NCBI RefSeq assembly: GCF_052857255.1
Contig: NC_135502.1
Span: 190,041,257-190,105,256, forward strand
Reading direction: 5' to 3'
From: Amblyomma americanum
Lineage: Eukaryota > Arthropoda > Arachnida > Ixodida > Ixodidae
Length of the DNA stretch: 64,000 nucleotides
The notes beneath the pieces were generated by a model that did no database searches, was not told the DNA's origin, and saw only the letters and a list, made by a program, of their open reading frames with translations. This document shows, piece after piece, positions 20,552 through 31,491 of this stretch (its first letter is position 1; every line of letters begins with the position of its first letter). Made by a program: the position numbers and the translations under genes.

Positions 20552-20700
20552 TGTGTTTGACGTCACCGTCCCGTTTCTTCGACCCTTTTTGCTGCATCCG
20601 AAGCAGCACATCCGATTTTGGAGTTTCGACCAATCAGGTGTGTCCGCTGCGGCAGATTATGACGCTTTTTATTGGGACACAAACTCAGAATACGGACCCT
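20552..20700 (+). pseudogene. Gypsy nucleocapsid-linker scrap, inverted relative to 19803-19942
   Basis: Aligns by eye to the complement of 19803-19942, including gacgtcaccgtcc, gtttcgaccaatcaggtgtg and gggacacaaactcaga. It is a short isolated piece of the same Gypsy family with no open frame. Confidence 0.65.
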
Positions 20701-21379
20701 GGGCTTTGTGAACATGCTGGCATAAAAAAAATGCGCACTCTCTACTCAATTCTTTAAGACAATGGAGTGACTTGACTATGGTGTTAATTATAATTACCCA
20801 ACAACTGCGCTAGATATACCTAAAAATAAAACATATTACTGAAACTAGCGTAGAAATTTCATATCTGCACCAACGTTATTTAGATATCGCATGCAAAAAT
20901 AATGAAAACACCTTTAATAGCCGCGTCCCCTCTAAATCTCGCCACGTGTCTGTTAGTAGCACGCCTGTGGCTGCTTCTTTTCAAACAAGCTTCGCGATCA
21001 TGCACTACATCATGAAAAATGACAGATGCATGAGGCAATGAAAAAGCATGCGGCTTTTATCCCACTTAAGATATGCTATTCTGAGCACGCCAACGTGGCC
21101 GCGGCGCAAAATTGACAAATCTTTTCAGACTGCTTTCTACTTGAATCAAATAATTACATCAGTCGTAATAAAAACACTTTCAAGTGAATATTAACTGCAA
21201 TAAAACGCGCCATTAAACATGAAGTGCTTTTAACAAAAGAACGCATGCCTTGGGGGTGAGTGAACCTGCCGGTGCCCCGTGCACACCAGCTCAAGGTATT
21301 AAGTACGTGTGCAGCTATATATATGTCCTCTTTTTTCTTGTGCAGTTATAAGCTCACTATGCTGATGTTCAGGTGAACG
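20701..21379. other. No gene recognised
   Basis: AT-rich sequence; no protein or repeat family recognised. Confidence 0.5.
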
Positions 21380-21934
21380 GACGCAGTGACTTGCATAACG
21401 CAGTGACGTGGATACAGGCGACGATTTTTCTGTAATGAGCAGGCAGTTTGCCATGGCCATAAGGAGGTTCTGACCCCTTAGTCTTTGCCGCAGATCCGGA
21501 CAGCTGGTGGCCATGTGGTAACTCAGATCGGTTTCTGCACTTCAAGAATCCAGATCCGCGGTGTTACTTTCTATGATTGATTTGCTGTGTTACCCGAGAG
21601 CAGAAATGACCTCATACATAGTTTGGATTTCCTTCAGGAGTACGATGCCGTTATCAACCTTCAGGAGCTAATAGTGTCGTTTTCCACCCAAGGCCCTGTC
21701 GATGACGATACCGAGCCCCGCCGGGCTAAGTTATGCGTCTGTGACTACGACGTATTGGTCCCGTCAAGAGCCAGCATGTTTGTTTCCATAGAGTGCGATA
21801 ACTGCCCCAGCACTAGTGGCATCGTTGAAACCAACATCTCGCTACTCCTCGGTCGGGAAGTCTGTGTAGCTCGCGGAATTACTGGATTGAACAGTGGGCG
21901 AAGCGAACTTTTGGTGTCAAATTTTGGTTCTTAA
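21380..21934 (+). pseudogene. Gypsy protease, frameshifted
   Basis: DTGDDFSVMS (the retropepsin active site) at about 21410-21440, a frameshift, then VLTP (stop) and IRTAGGHVVTQIG, and an open frame from 21587 with LIHSLDFLQEYDAVINLQELIVSFSTQ through VSIECDNCPSTSGIVETNISLLLGREV. It is homologous to 8995-9560 in the first element. Confidence 0.75.
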
Positions 21935-21999
21935 CCTCAGTGTTTTCCTGGAAAAAAAAACTATAGCGTATTTCGGAGAACTTTGCCAATTCGCTGGAC

Positions 22000-22990
22000 A
22001 GCACGCGTTGTTCGAAATCCTTGCATCATTGGAGGCACCAACCACTCCCATAACAACCGAAAGGACCCCGAACCTCCAGTCTAAACAGAAACGCTGCCTC
22101 GAGAGCATTATCGAATCTTTCCGCGACTGTTTTGCCTCGGCCTCCAAGGTTAGGCAGACTCCCCTCAAAAAAGCACCGCATTATGGTTGACGCAAACCAT
22201 CAACCGTTATGCCAGCCGCCTTTTCCGATCTCTTCGAAGGAAAGGGGTGCCATTCGCCGAAAACTTCAAGTAATGCTCCATGAAGGCGTGATACAGCCGT
22301 CGACAAGCCCGTGGGCATCGCTTGTTGTTCTAGGGGCAAAGAAAGATAGAACCCTACGGTTCTGTGTTGATTACAGACGTCTAAACAAAGTCATCAAAAA
22401 AGACGGTTATTCTCTGCGCCGCATTGATGACTCCCTGGAGCGGCTACGCTACGCCACATACTTCTCTTCACTAGGTTTACGTAGTGGCTATTGGCAAATT
22501 GAGGTGTATGAACGCGACCGAGAAAAACCGCCTTTATTACACCAGATGGTCTGTACGAATTCCGGGTGCTTCATTTAGGCCTGTGCTCGGTTCCTGCCAC
22601 ATTCCAGCGGATGATAGACACCGTGCTTGCCGATCTAAAATGAGAGTCCTGCCTCGTGTACCAGGATGACGTAGTCATATTCTCCACCACGTTAGAAGAG
22701 CACCTGAGGCGCCTGCGCGCTGTGCTCGCAGCAATTCGTACGGCCGCTCTTTCCGTCAAGCCCGAAGAGTATCACTTCGCTTTCCAGGAGTTGAAGTTTC
22801 TCGGCCGCTTCGTGAGCGCTAAGGGAGTCAACACGGACCTCGATAAAGCTGCCGCCATCGCTGCTTTTAGCGGGTCAACCGATAAGTTAAGTGTGCGCCG
22901 CTTTCTGGGTCTCGGCGCCTATTATCGGCGTTTTGTGCCGAACATCTCCCAGATCGCTGAACCCCTGACATGCCTTACGAAAGATGCCGA
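22000..22990 (+). pseudogene. Gypsy reverse transcriptase
   Basis: RT in three frames: CLESIIESFRDCFASASKVRQTPL, then after a shift near 22170 [74 protein letters not shown] shift near 22530 and a TGA near 22641 precede the frame that opens at 22656 with VYQDDVVIFSTTLEEHL (catalytic Asp pair at 22665-22670), LKFLGRFVSAKGVNTDL and RRFLGLGAYYRRFVPN. The catalytic residues are intact; the frame is not. Confidence 0.85.
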
Positions 22991-23440
22991 ACCGTTCCTC
23001 TGGGATCAGGAGCAACAACAGGCCTTCGAAGACCTCCGCACTCGACTCCTAAATGGGCTCATCCTTGGCCACTTCGACGAGTCAGCCGACACTGAATTGC
23101 GCGCAGACGCCAGCAACAACGGCCTCGGTGCGGTCCTTGTGCAGAGGCAGGATGGTCTCGACCGCGTAATCGCAAACGCAAGCCGCACCCGGTCACGCTC
23201 GGATGCGAAATATTCCAATACTAAAAAAGAATGCCTGGAAATTGTGTGGGCAGTGACCAGATATCGCCCGTATTTATACGTGCGCCATTTTAGATTCATA
23301 AGTGATCACCATTCGCTTTGTTGGCAGGCGAACCTCAAAGATCCCTCGGGACGGCTTGCACGCTGGAGCCTTCTCCTTCAAGGGTTCGATGTCACCGTCG
23401 TTTATAAGTCCGTTAGGAAGCACAGTGATGTAGTCTGTCT
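22991..23440 (+). pseudogene. Gypsy RNase H, open frame
   Basis: Continues without interruption from the RT: FLWDQEQQQAFEDLRTRL, ELRADASNNGLGAVLVQRQDG with the first catalytic Asp, KKECLEIVWAVTRYRPYLY with the Glu, FRFISDHHSLCWQANLKDPSGRLARW with an Asp, and the end YKSVRKHSDVVCLFRAP. RNase H degrades the RNA strand of the hybrid. The domain alone appears intact, but it belongs to a broken polyprotein. Confidence 0.85.
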
Positions 23441-24165
23441 GTTTCGTGCTCCTATCAAGGACAACCGAGCTGATCCCGAAGACGATTCTGTTTTTCTCAG
23501 CGCCATCTCCACGTCCGTCCTCACTCAACACCAAAGAGACGACAGTGAACTACGGCCTCTCATTGAGTATCTTGAAGGAAGCGCTGCGTCACCAACGCAA
23601 ATCTCACGTGGTCTGTCGTCAATCTGTTTGCGCGATGACGAAAACTACAACCCGTCGGAAGCTGCCTATCGGCTCTTCGTACCTGCGGCCTTGAGCAACG
23701 AGGTCCTGCAGGCGTGCCATGATGACCCATCTTCTGGTCACCTGTGTTCTTCCCGCACTTTGGCGCGGATACGCCAAAATTACTACTGGCCAAGGGTTGC
23801 TGCAATTGTCCAGCGTTACATCACAACTTGCCGCGAGTGCCCACCTCTCAAGACGCCGCCGACGATGTCAGCCGGAATACTGTAGGTTATAGATATGCCA
23901 CAAGTCTCCTTCCACCAAATCGGCATGGACTTACGCGGCCCATTTCCGGAGTCTTCGCTGGGTAACCGCTACTTTGTGGTCGTCACCGACAACCTCAGCC
24001 GGTACTGTGAAACAAAAGCTCTCCGTTGTCGTACCGCTGACGAAATTTAGAACTTTTATCCTTCAAAACGTTGTGCTTCGTCACGGTGCACCCATCATCG
24101 TTGTAACTGACAGGGGAGCGGCGTTCACCTCGGCCCTTTCGCAGGAGAGTGTGCGCCTTAGTGGC
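23441..24165 (+). pseudogene. Gypsy integrase, truncated by LTR insertion
   Basis: Linker and HHCC zinc domain in the long open frame: ACHDDPSSGHLCSSRTLARIR, YYWPRVAAIVQRYITTCRECP with two His and two Cys in order. A stop follows at about 23883. The catalytic core continues in other frames: FHQIGMDLRGPFPESSLGNRYFVVVTDN (first Asp) and LRHGAPIIVVTDRGAAFTS (second Asp). The third acidic residue (Glu) is absent because the sequence is interrupted at 24166. Confidence 0.8.
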
Positions 24166-24614
24166 TGTCACAAGATTCGACGCATATTTGAAAAAAACGG
24201 CGCTGCGCGCAAGCAATCGCACCCGCACGCAGCAAATTAAAAGAAAAAACAGCGGGGAAGGACGCCAGCAGTGCGCGTAAACCTTTCGTGGGCTTTTCAC
24301 TCAGCTCGCCGGCGGGGCACCAAAGTAAACATAGCCACGCGCGGCGTCAGTTTCTCTAGAATGTCGGAGAAGTTTCTGCTCGTTGTCGACGGAGAGGGCA
24401 TGACCTTGACTGCACTAAAGCGATACCCTCTGCCCTTCGCTCCTGCGCCGATGACTCAGCGTGGCGAGAATCACAGATTTTTCTGGACGATGATTTCCGC
24501 GCTCGACCAATGGGGTCGCGCGCCCTGTGCGAGAAGAAGGATTTTGTGCAGTTGAAGCAGCGTGTATGTGCGCGCCTGCCTTGGCACGAAGAACAAACAG
24601 ACGCGGGCTGCGCC

Positions 24615-24620
24615 TATAAA
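24615..24620 (+). promoter_or_regulatory. TATA box of the LTR
   Basis: TATAAA in a GC-rich context (gcgcctataaatgagggg), suitably placed for LTR transcription. Confidence 0.5.
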
Positions 24621-24800
24621 TGAGGGGCTGCAACCGCTGTCTGTTAGCCCGAGCCGCCGTTGAACCTTCCCAGAAGCGCGCCTGCTCGACTCCCGGGAGA
24701 ACACCACTCGCCCAGCTTGGACGAGCGAGACAACGTGCGCCAATCTGAGGGTCGGCCCCGTCGAGCTCCTCAGGTCGTCGGACTGTCACAGTGCACGGTG

Positions 24801-24806
24801 AATAAA
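24801..24806 (+). terminator. Poly(A) signal of the LTR
   Basis: AATAAA followed by a GT/T-rich run (ttgtgttttgtttgtc), the usual downstream element. Confidence 0.5.
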
Positions 24807-25201
24807 TTGTGTTTTGTTTGTCTCTCTCTTATTGCACTATAGGTCCAAAGGTTTTGTTGAATTGTTATCTCTCTCTATTGTTACTGTGCACGAGTGCATT
24901 GTATTTGTAAATCACTTCGTATCTGCTCGTACGAGTGATTGTGAAAGCCTCAGTATCGTCTTTCAGCTGTATAAACATTGTTTTGTTTTGTGAACGTTTG
25001 GCTCCGCCCCATTCTCTGGCTTGCGACCGGCAAAAGCTGGGCACCAAGTGACCAACCCCCTTGTCACTTGGTAGCTGGTCTCCGGCTGAGCTTGCCATCC
25101 TGAGTCGAGGGCATCTCTTTTGTGACCGAGACCGCTACCCCCACACGCTCTAAGGGTGTCTGGAAGTGCACGCAAAAGTGCGCGAAGTTGGTGACATATT
25201 C

Positions 25202-25217
25202 TGGCGTCCGCGACAGG
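25202..25217 (+). promoter_or_regulatory. Candidate primer-binding site
   Basis: TGGCGTCCGCGACAGG, five bases after the LTR end, with the expected TGG start. The tRNA was not identified. Confidence 0.4.
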
Positions 25218-25489
25218 TCGTTTGGTGCTTTGTGAGCTCAGAGAACGGAGAAAAAGTCGTAATGAGTTTATGAAGAGGTCGTAAACGAGTGTTTAGCGAT
25301 ATTTTGAGTTGCCGCGCTGAAGCGGTTATTGGGGTTATTACACCGACACCCTGTCGCTTGGTTCGGCCACAACGATACAGTGAAAAACGATGAGCAGTTT
25401 GAAAAATCTCATGATCGTGAACCTGTGAATGCAGACACGCTTCAGTAAGCACTAAAATATCAATATTGCAAGTATCTCAGACATGTTAA

Positions 25490-26251
25490 GGAATCGCGCT
25501 TATTCATGATGCTTTGAATATTAGGCAAGAGCTTAAAGTGTTTCGCGAATCACTAGAGAGGGATTTGCGCAATGAAATCCGGGATTTGAAAGCTGAACAA
25601 AGGAATCTTGTGCAGAGCCTTGACTTTGCTCACGGCAGTATTGATGAACTAAAAAAAAAACTGGAATCAGAAGTCTTGAAAAAAGAATGTCTTGCAACAG
25701 AAAAGGAAGCCCTCCGCAAAAAATGTCTCGCAGCAGAAAGTAAAATTCAAGATCTTGAAAATCGTATGGTGTCTTCAGAGCAGTATTCTCGGAGGGCAAA
25801 CATCGAAATTCAAGGCGTCATTCAGAAAGAAAATGAAAGCGTGACAGATTTGCTTGTTAGGATTGGCAATGCTGTGAAAGAACCGATAGCGGAAAGTGAC
25901 ATTGAAGCCTGCCACCGGGTGCCGACACGAAAGGCTGATAAGACCAAAAGCATTGTCGTGCAGTTCAAGACACGCTCAAAACGGGATGCTGTCTTGAAAA
26001 AAGCTAAGAAAGCACGGCTGACAAATGACGACCTCGGCCTTGACAATACAGCACCTGTTTTTGTAAACGAGCACCTCTGTCCCGCGCTCAAGAAACTACT
26101 TGCGATGACTGTAAAAAAGAAACACGAACACAAATGGAAATCAGTTTGGGCGTATAGCGGCAAAATCTACGCAAAGCAATCAGATGGCAGCTCAGCCGTG
26201 TTGATAGCACATGAAAGTGATCTTGAAGGCATATTTGGTCAGCCGGAATAG
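25490..26251 (+). pseudogene. LINE ORF1 (coiled coil, RRM-like), no start codon
   Basis: RNA-binding ORF1 protein of the LINE, presumed to form trimers and coat the element RNA. The frame is open from 25490 but has no ATG; a stop lies just upstream (25487), so the start is lost. Residues 10-100 are a charged heptad-rich coiled coil (RESLERDLRNEIRDLKAEQ...SIDELKKKLESE). The RRM-like domain follows with MVSSEQYSRRANIEIQGV, DIEACHRVPTRK, SIVVQFKTRSKRDAVL. The C-terminal part (VFVNEHLCPALKKLL, WKSVWAYSGKIYAKQSDG) matches the usual CTD. It terminates normally at 26251, 41 bp before ORF2. Confidence 0.8.
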
Positions 26252-26292
26252 GACTCGTTCTTCTGATAACAACGCATATTAGCTAGCACATC

Positions 26293-29137
26293 ATGGATTC
26301 CTCTATGAAGTACCAAGAATTCATTTTTCCTAAAGATGTTGAACCTCCTGCAAAATCTTGCGAATCTGTTCTGCACATTAATGCACGGTCTGTGAGTGGA
26401 AAAGAAGATGCTCTTATCTCATTCCTGGATGATTTTGGTTTTAAATTTAGTATCGTGATGTTGTCAGAGACGTGGTATCATGACGGATGTAATATGTTGA
26501 GATTACCAGGTTATAGGAATTTCTTTTTAAATCGTACTGGCAGACGAGGTGGTGGTGTTGCAGTTCATGTTAAAGTACACAAGAACTGTGAAATTTTGCC
26601 TGACTTTAGCAAAGTAACCTCCGACTTTGAAATCATCACCGTACAATGCAAAAATAAAAGAATCTCTGTTGTATATCGTCCACCAGGAGGTAACGTAAAA
26701 TCTTTCATAGAGTTTTTTGAGTCATTGCTAGACTATGTATGCAGCAACAACTTCCGCCTTGTCTGCGGTGGCGATTTTAACATAAATATGCTTGCTGATA
26801 CCAACACTACTCGACAATTTAAGACTGCGTTACATTACTCTGGTTTTCTGAACCTAATCACAACATCTACACGAGTTACAGTCACTACTCAATCCGCACT
26901 CGACTTTATTTTGACAAATATAAATACAAAAGTTCATACCTCTGGTACCCTAACTTCTGACATAAGTGACCATTGCCCTGTATTTATGACTTATCAAACA
27001 AACTGCACTCAAACAAGAGAAATTAAAGAACCCATTCTAATTCAATCTATCACGCAGGACACTTAGAAATGTTCAGACAAGATTTATCGACATGTGATTG
27101 GTCAACTGTCCTGAACAAAACAAATCCGAATGATGCATACGGTGAATTTATTAAAATCTTTGTGGACATCTATGCAAAGCACTTCCCATTGATAACACTT
27201 AAGTCATCAAGGAAAACGAGAAAACCATGGATAAACCGGGAACACCTCAAATTGATTAGAACGAAAAACCGCCTTTATCATGATTTTCTACGTTCACGTT
27301 CCGAAGCCGCCCTAAAGGAATTTAAGAAAACAAGGAATCAAGTAAACGCGGAGATTAAACGTGCGAAGACTGCATATTACCAAAAACTGTTTGCAGATAT
27401 AAACAGGCAACGACCTGGTGCTGCATGGAAAATTATAAACAATGTCCTTGGACGGGATGACTCCCGTTCAATTCCGAGAAAGGTAACTATTAATGACCGT
27501 GAACTTCGAGATCACGACATAGCTGAATACTTCAACCATTATTTTGTAAACGCTGCAACACCGAATAGTTCTCCCTCAGATACAGTCACCATAGCTTATA
27601 GCTGTGCTGAAAGCATATTTTTTGCTCCTACAGATGAAAATGAAATACACAGCACATTCATGAGCCTAAAAACAGTAGATCATTGGACACTAACGATATT
27701 CAAATTAAACCTGTTAAGTATGTATTAGAATTGCTAACGTCTGCCCTTGCTCATATTTTTAATCTTGTCCTTGAGACAGGCATATTTCCAACTTCTATGA
27801 AATGTGCGAGGGTATCTGCGTTGTACAAAGGCGGTGATCACAACCTTGCGTCCAATTACCGTCCCATTTCTGTCCTCCCAGTATTTTCGAAGGGATTGGA
27901 AAAAATTATTCTTTCTCGCATTACAAACATTTATGATAAGCACAGTATTTTGACAAACTCACAGTATGGTTTCAGAAAGGGACGGTCGACTGAAGCCGCC
28001 TTGTTAGCCCTGAAGGAAATAATTTTGGAAAATATTAATAATAATTTATTGACAGCCGGAATTTTCCTCGACTTTAGTAAAGCCTTTGACTCCATTGATC
28101 ACAGTATTCTCATTAGTAAACTTTCATCATATGGAATTCGTGGTACAGCTTTGGCTTTAGTTAAATCCTACTTAGAAAATAGGTACCAGTGCGTATGTAT
28201 TAAAAACCAAAGGTCATCATTCCTACCAATAGTATGTGGCGTGCCACAAGGAAGTATATTGGGGCCCCTTTTATTAAACACTTTTATCAATGATATCGTA
28301 AATATTGACACCGCAGTTAAATTCATAATCTATGCTGATGATGGCACCTTACTTATTTCTGGGAGTAATATTAGCGCACTAGAGTTAAAATGCAATGATA
28401 TCCTTACTAAACTATCGGCATGGACTAGAGTAAATAAAATCAAAGTAAACCCAACTTTATAAATCCAAAGCCGTTATTTTTCGTGCTCTGAATAAAACAG
28501 TTCCTCCGGTGAATTCATTCGTTTTTCAAGACCAGCATATAGAAATAGTCAGCGAGCATAAGGTTCTCGGTGTGTATTTTCTGCCCATCTTAAATGGGAC
28601 GCTCAAATAATTTATATCTCTAGAAAACTGTCTGCTGTTACTGGCGTAATCTCACGCTGCCGCACATTTCTTCCCACAAGCACTAAACTACAAATATATT
28701 ACGCTCTATTTCTTTCTCATATTAACTACTGTACACTGGTATGAGCAACAACAACTAAAAGAAATATTAACAAGCTTCTCGTTTTGCAGAGGAAAATTGT
28801 TCGTCTTATCGCAAACACCGAACCAACATCAAGTGTTAATTCCACAATAGCATCTTTCAATATGATCCGTGTAAATAATATATATGAATTTCGTTTGTTA
28901 CAAATAACATACTTTTCTTCCACAGGTATGAGTAATTTCTTGACACAACTTGCTTCCCTTGAATATCGTACACCAAAAGTTAACACGCGTTGTACTGACA
29001 CTTGGTCCTTACCACAGTTTCGAACTGATTACAAGCTGCAATCCTTGGCTCACAATCTGCCATTTTTTCTAAATAAATATAAAGATACTGCTGGATTTAG
29101 TCCAAAACAACTGCGAATATACTTTGTGAAAATGTAA
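26293..29137 (+). pseudogene. LINE ORF2: APE endonuclease and reverse transcriptase, frameshifted
   Basis: Starts at ATG 26293. The apurinic-type endonuclease keeps its hallmarks: LHINARSVSG, LSETWYHDG (Glu), YRPPGG, GGDFNIN (Asp, Asn) and ISDHCPVF (Asp-His). A one-base loss near 27064 breaks it from the linker (27069-27700, WINREHLKLIRTKNRLYHDFL, AAWKIINNVLG). Another shift near 27690 leads to the RT: LYKGGDHNLASNYRPISVLP, QYGFRKGRSTEAALL, FLDFSKAFDSIDHSIL, GVPQGSILGPLL and the catalytic YADD (28331-28342), followed by Gly where Thr is usual. A stop at 28460 and shifts to 28784 precede the thumb/C-terminal part ending at 29137. Catalytic residues remain throughout, but there is no continuous product. 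Confidence 0.85.
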
Positions 29138-29357
29138 TCTGTATTTATTCTTATATCAGCTGAGAAAATGTCTGTCATCACTGTACTCTTTTTTTTGCAT
29201 TCATTCATTATTGATAAACATTCTGTTATCTTATTTCTGCTGTGTTGCTCTCATGCATACGCTGTATAATTTCTTTTCTATTTATTTATTGACGACCACT
29301 ACTGTATTGTTCATTAATTGTTATTTCGTTTTGTCTGCTGCTGCCATGTAATGGTTT

Positions 29358-29399
29358 CCTGGGCCTTCGTCAAGCTGTTCGTACAGCTTTTAGCCCAGG
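29358..29399 (+). other. 3' stem-loop of the LINE
   Basis: CCTGGGC (29358) pairs with GCCCAGG (29393), and inside it AAGCTG (29372) pairs with CAGCTT (29384), with a TTCGTA loop. A hairpin close to the 3' end is where LINE RT recognises its own RNA in related elements. It lies 50 bp before the terminal repeats. Confidence 0.6.
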
Positions 29400-29427
29400 T
29401 GACCATCCAGATACTTTCTGGAGAATA

Positions 29428-29450
29428 AATTATGATTTGATTTGATTTGA
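29428..29450 (+). repeat. LINE 3' short tandem repeat tail
   Basis: Several tandem copies of a TGATT/TGATTT motif preceded by AATAAA. CR1/L2-type LINEs end in short tandem repeats instead of poly(A). Confidence 0.65.
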
Positions 29451-30127
29451 AAGAAAACCGATATGTCGGACGCGTCTCGTCTACTTCCCTTCACGTTTTC
29501 CGAACTTGAAACGTGTACAGAATCCACTTGCTGGCCGTCATTTTGTGGTTCGTACGTGGAATTTAGGCTGACGGTGTCTGTTTCCGGGTCATAGAAGAAC
29601 TGTTTTTTATTCATGATTAGTTTTGTGTATCTTAACTGGAAAACACATGGTTGGGGCTGGCTTTTAGCATACTCAGCTTTTTCCGGGCGTGGCATGTGGC
29701 GGGCGAAAAATATCCGGAAAAAGAAATATAAGCTTATTTCAACTTCGCTCGCATGGAAATTACTTTGTCTTTTGTTTTCGTGCTGGTGAACTTAACAATT
29801 GGGCGACACTTATCGTGGCTGTAGTGTCCGATGCGATGATCGCGTTCTATTGCTGTGTCAGGGAGGCTGTCGATTATTTCGGTGAGTGCTTCTCTTACGT
29901 TCGAAGCTGACTGTTCCCATGATTCGCGAGAATAAGGGATACCGTGAAAAATGAGATTGTTGCGTCGCGATCTGTCCTCAAGTTCATCAACGCGCAGTTG
30001 TAAAGAGTCGAGCTGATTTGTTTTAACTTGTGCAGTCACATGAATTCCTGGAGTTTCATCATGGAGACGGTTTAACACCTTTTTTTCTTCTTCAACGCTG
30101 TCTAATCTATTCTGGATTGTTTCGATT
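29451..30127 (-). pseudogene. ORF1 of a second LINE, two frames, both ends cut
   Basis: Minus-strand ORF1 of a LINE different from the one at 25490. From 30127: IETIQNRLDSVEEEKKVLNRLHD (coiled coil), LQLRVDELEDRSRRNNLIFHG (the RRM entry motif), AIERDHRIGHY, RPIVKFTSTKTKDKVISMR. A stop after RAKLK at 29734 and a frame change lead to the C-terminal part, KAEYAKSQPQPCVFQLRYTKLIMNKKQFFYDPETDTV, near 29695-29560. Its upstream end stops at the inverted repeat (30128) and its downstream end at the tail of the first LINE (29450), so it appears to be a host for both insertions. Confidence 0.75.
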
Positions 30128-30541
30128 GGTACCAGCGGAACAGACAAGGACGAAGGGAGAAGACAACACGAACGCCGGATTTCAACTGAAAATTATTGCA
30201 CATTTGCGGGACTTTTATATACAGAATGCCCCATCTGTCACATTCGAAAAAAAAGAAATTTGATTATTTTCAGGTTAATGTGATTGTATCTTCAGGCAGA
30301 TAAAAAAGGAAAACAAAAGAAGCCTGCGATGGGCTCTTGTACGCAGTTTGTTGATTTGCCTTTGTTTAGTTTAGATGCATTCGTCGTTTGTGGGCTGGCG
30401 TGTGTTGAAAGCTTTGACCGGTTAGATGCGACAGCGGCGGTTCTCTGTATACAAAAGTCCCGCAAGTGTGCAATAAATTTCAGTTGAAGTCCGGCGTTCG
30501 TGCTGTCTTCTCCCTTCGTCCTTGTCTTGTCCGCTGGTACC
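30128..30541. mobile_element. Small inverted repeat, likely PLE 3' ends head-to-head
   Basis: Arms 30128-30241 and 30427-30541 are inverted repeats starting and ending with GGTACC. Read outward, each arm shows gtata...aaaagtcccgca, AATAAA (AATAAT in the left arm), ttcagttgaa, a tccggcgttcgtgctgtc-like stretch and cttgtc. That order parallels the ends of the PLE at 11801-14251 (gtataaaagtc, AATAAA, ctcagttgaaagtc, agcgctgtg, ctgtcc). No coding sequence lies between the arms. Interpreted as a third PLE family represented only by two 3' ends. Confidence 0.5.
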
Positions 30542-31491
30542 ATGTTCCGTAATAATGCATACTTGTAGGCCCGTTGTAGCCCAGGTTTGCAGTTTGCTGA
30601 AACACATTACACAAATGGTGTAAAGCACAGCAAGTGTTACACTACAATTTGCTCCTCGTATATTTTAGTTGACTAAAAACCATGTTACGTGTGCAAGACA
30701 CAAGAGTATCACAGACGATGATGCCAGCATGGCTACGTTTGCAGTTGTAAAGGTACCCACAAACGAGAGCCATTACCATTGTTGCTTCATAACTTTAAAG
30801 GCGGAGCTCAAGCGGCCTCAAGATTTTTTTGCCTTCATTCAACACCAGTTCAGAAGTGACTTTGGACAAATTCTGACAAGCATGATTTTTCTTCGGGTCT
30901 CTTGAGGATAGAACATGTTACAATGCACACAATAGACCCTGTACGGAAAAGCAGCAAAAGTAATGCAAAAAAGCGATTCAGGAACATGAAAACAAGCACA
31001 AATACGATGTGTTATAAATTTATCCAGAATACATTTATTTTTACGCCCCTCATAGCTACAGTCACTTCAGAACACTTTGCTCACTATGTTGCACTAGTAA
31101 ATGAACGAAAACAAGGACCAGAAATTGAACTTGTGCGTCTGCCACATCTGCAGGAAAACAATTGAAAGTGGAAAATAAAAACAGTATATTAGGCTTTAAC
31201 ACCTGGCAGAGCTTAAAATGGTTAATTAGAAGAAAATAAACAGCGTGTGAAGCATCTGAGCCTGCAGAGCTTAGAAGAAATAAATATGATGCTATAGCAC
31301 ATGACAGAGGTGATCCTGAATAAATACAAAAAGAGAAACCTGATTGAGAAGAAAATTATGTAAATAAAAACAAACACAAAATAGCACTACAAACACAAAA
31401 CTAAAATGCTATGTCTCGGCAACTGGCAGAGACGCAAATAATATAAATAAACACAGAAAGAAAATTTATAAATGCAAACTAAAATTGTACA
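30542..31491. other. No gene recognised; AT-rich approach to the satellite
   Basis: Two modest plus-strand frames (30669-30905 and 30902-31165) have no recognisable domain. From about 31170 the sequence is A-rich on the plus strand with many aaataaa motifs up to the first satellite unit. Confidence 0.5.

Larger units (their letters stand above)
21380..24165 (+). mobile_element. Ty3/Gypsy pol fragment, same family as 7085-10910
   Basis: Homology with the first element begins inside the protease (gatacaggcgacgatttttctgta) and continues through RT, RNase H and integrase. The gag and 5' LTR are absent. The right end is cut inside the integrase core by the LTR that starts at 24166. It has longer open frames than the first copy, notably 22656-23885. 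Confidence 0.85.
24166..25196 (+). repeat. Probable LTR of another retrotransposon (TGTCAC...GTGACA)
   Basis: The Gypsy integrase homology stops at 24165. The 1,031-bp stretch beginning there starts TGTCAC and ends GTGACA, a perfect 6-bp inverted terminal match with TG...CA ends. Inside are a TATA box (24615), a poly(A) signal 186 bp later (24801), and directly after the end a TGGCG-type primer-binding candidate. This is the layout of a 5' LTR. The internal region is cut after about 290 bp by the LINE at 25490. There is no second LTR in the window to confirm it. Confidence 0.55.
25490..29450 (+). mobile_element. CR1/L2-type LINE, 5' truncated, otherwise nearly complete
   Basis: ORF1, ORF2 (endonuclease and RT), a 3' untranslated region with a stem-loop, and a short-repeat tail (tgatttgatttgattt) follow in order over about 4 kb. 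The 5' end has no start codon for ORF1. It lies inside the internal region of the LTR element that begins at 24166, and its 3' end abuts another LINE ORF1 on the opposite strand. A small number of frameshifts suggests moderate age. Confidence 0.85.

Noticed and set aside
24166..24842. Host gene promoter and first exon
   Set aside because: The TATA box and poly(A) signal are only 186 bp apart and sit within TG...CA ends with a primer-binding candidate, which fits an LTR better than a gene.
30669..31165. Small host gene in two plus-strand frames
   Set aside because: No domain, no consistent frame, and AT-rich flanks with no splice or promoter evidence that I could trust.
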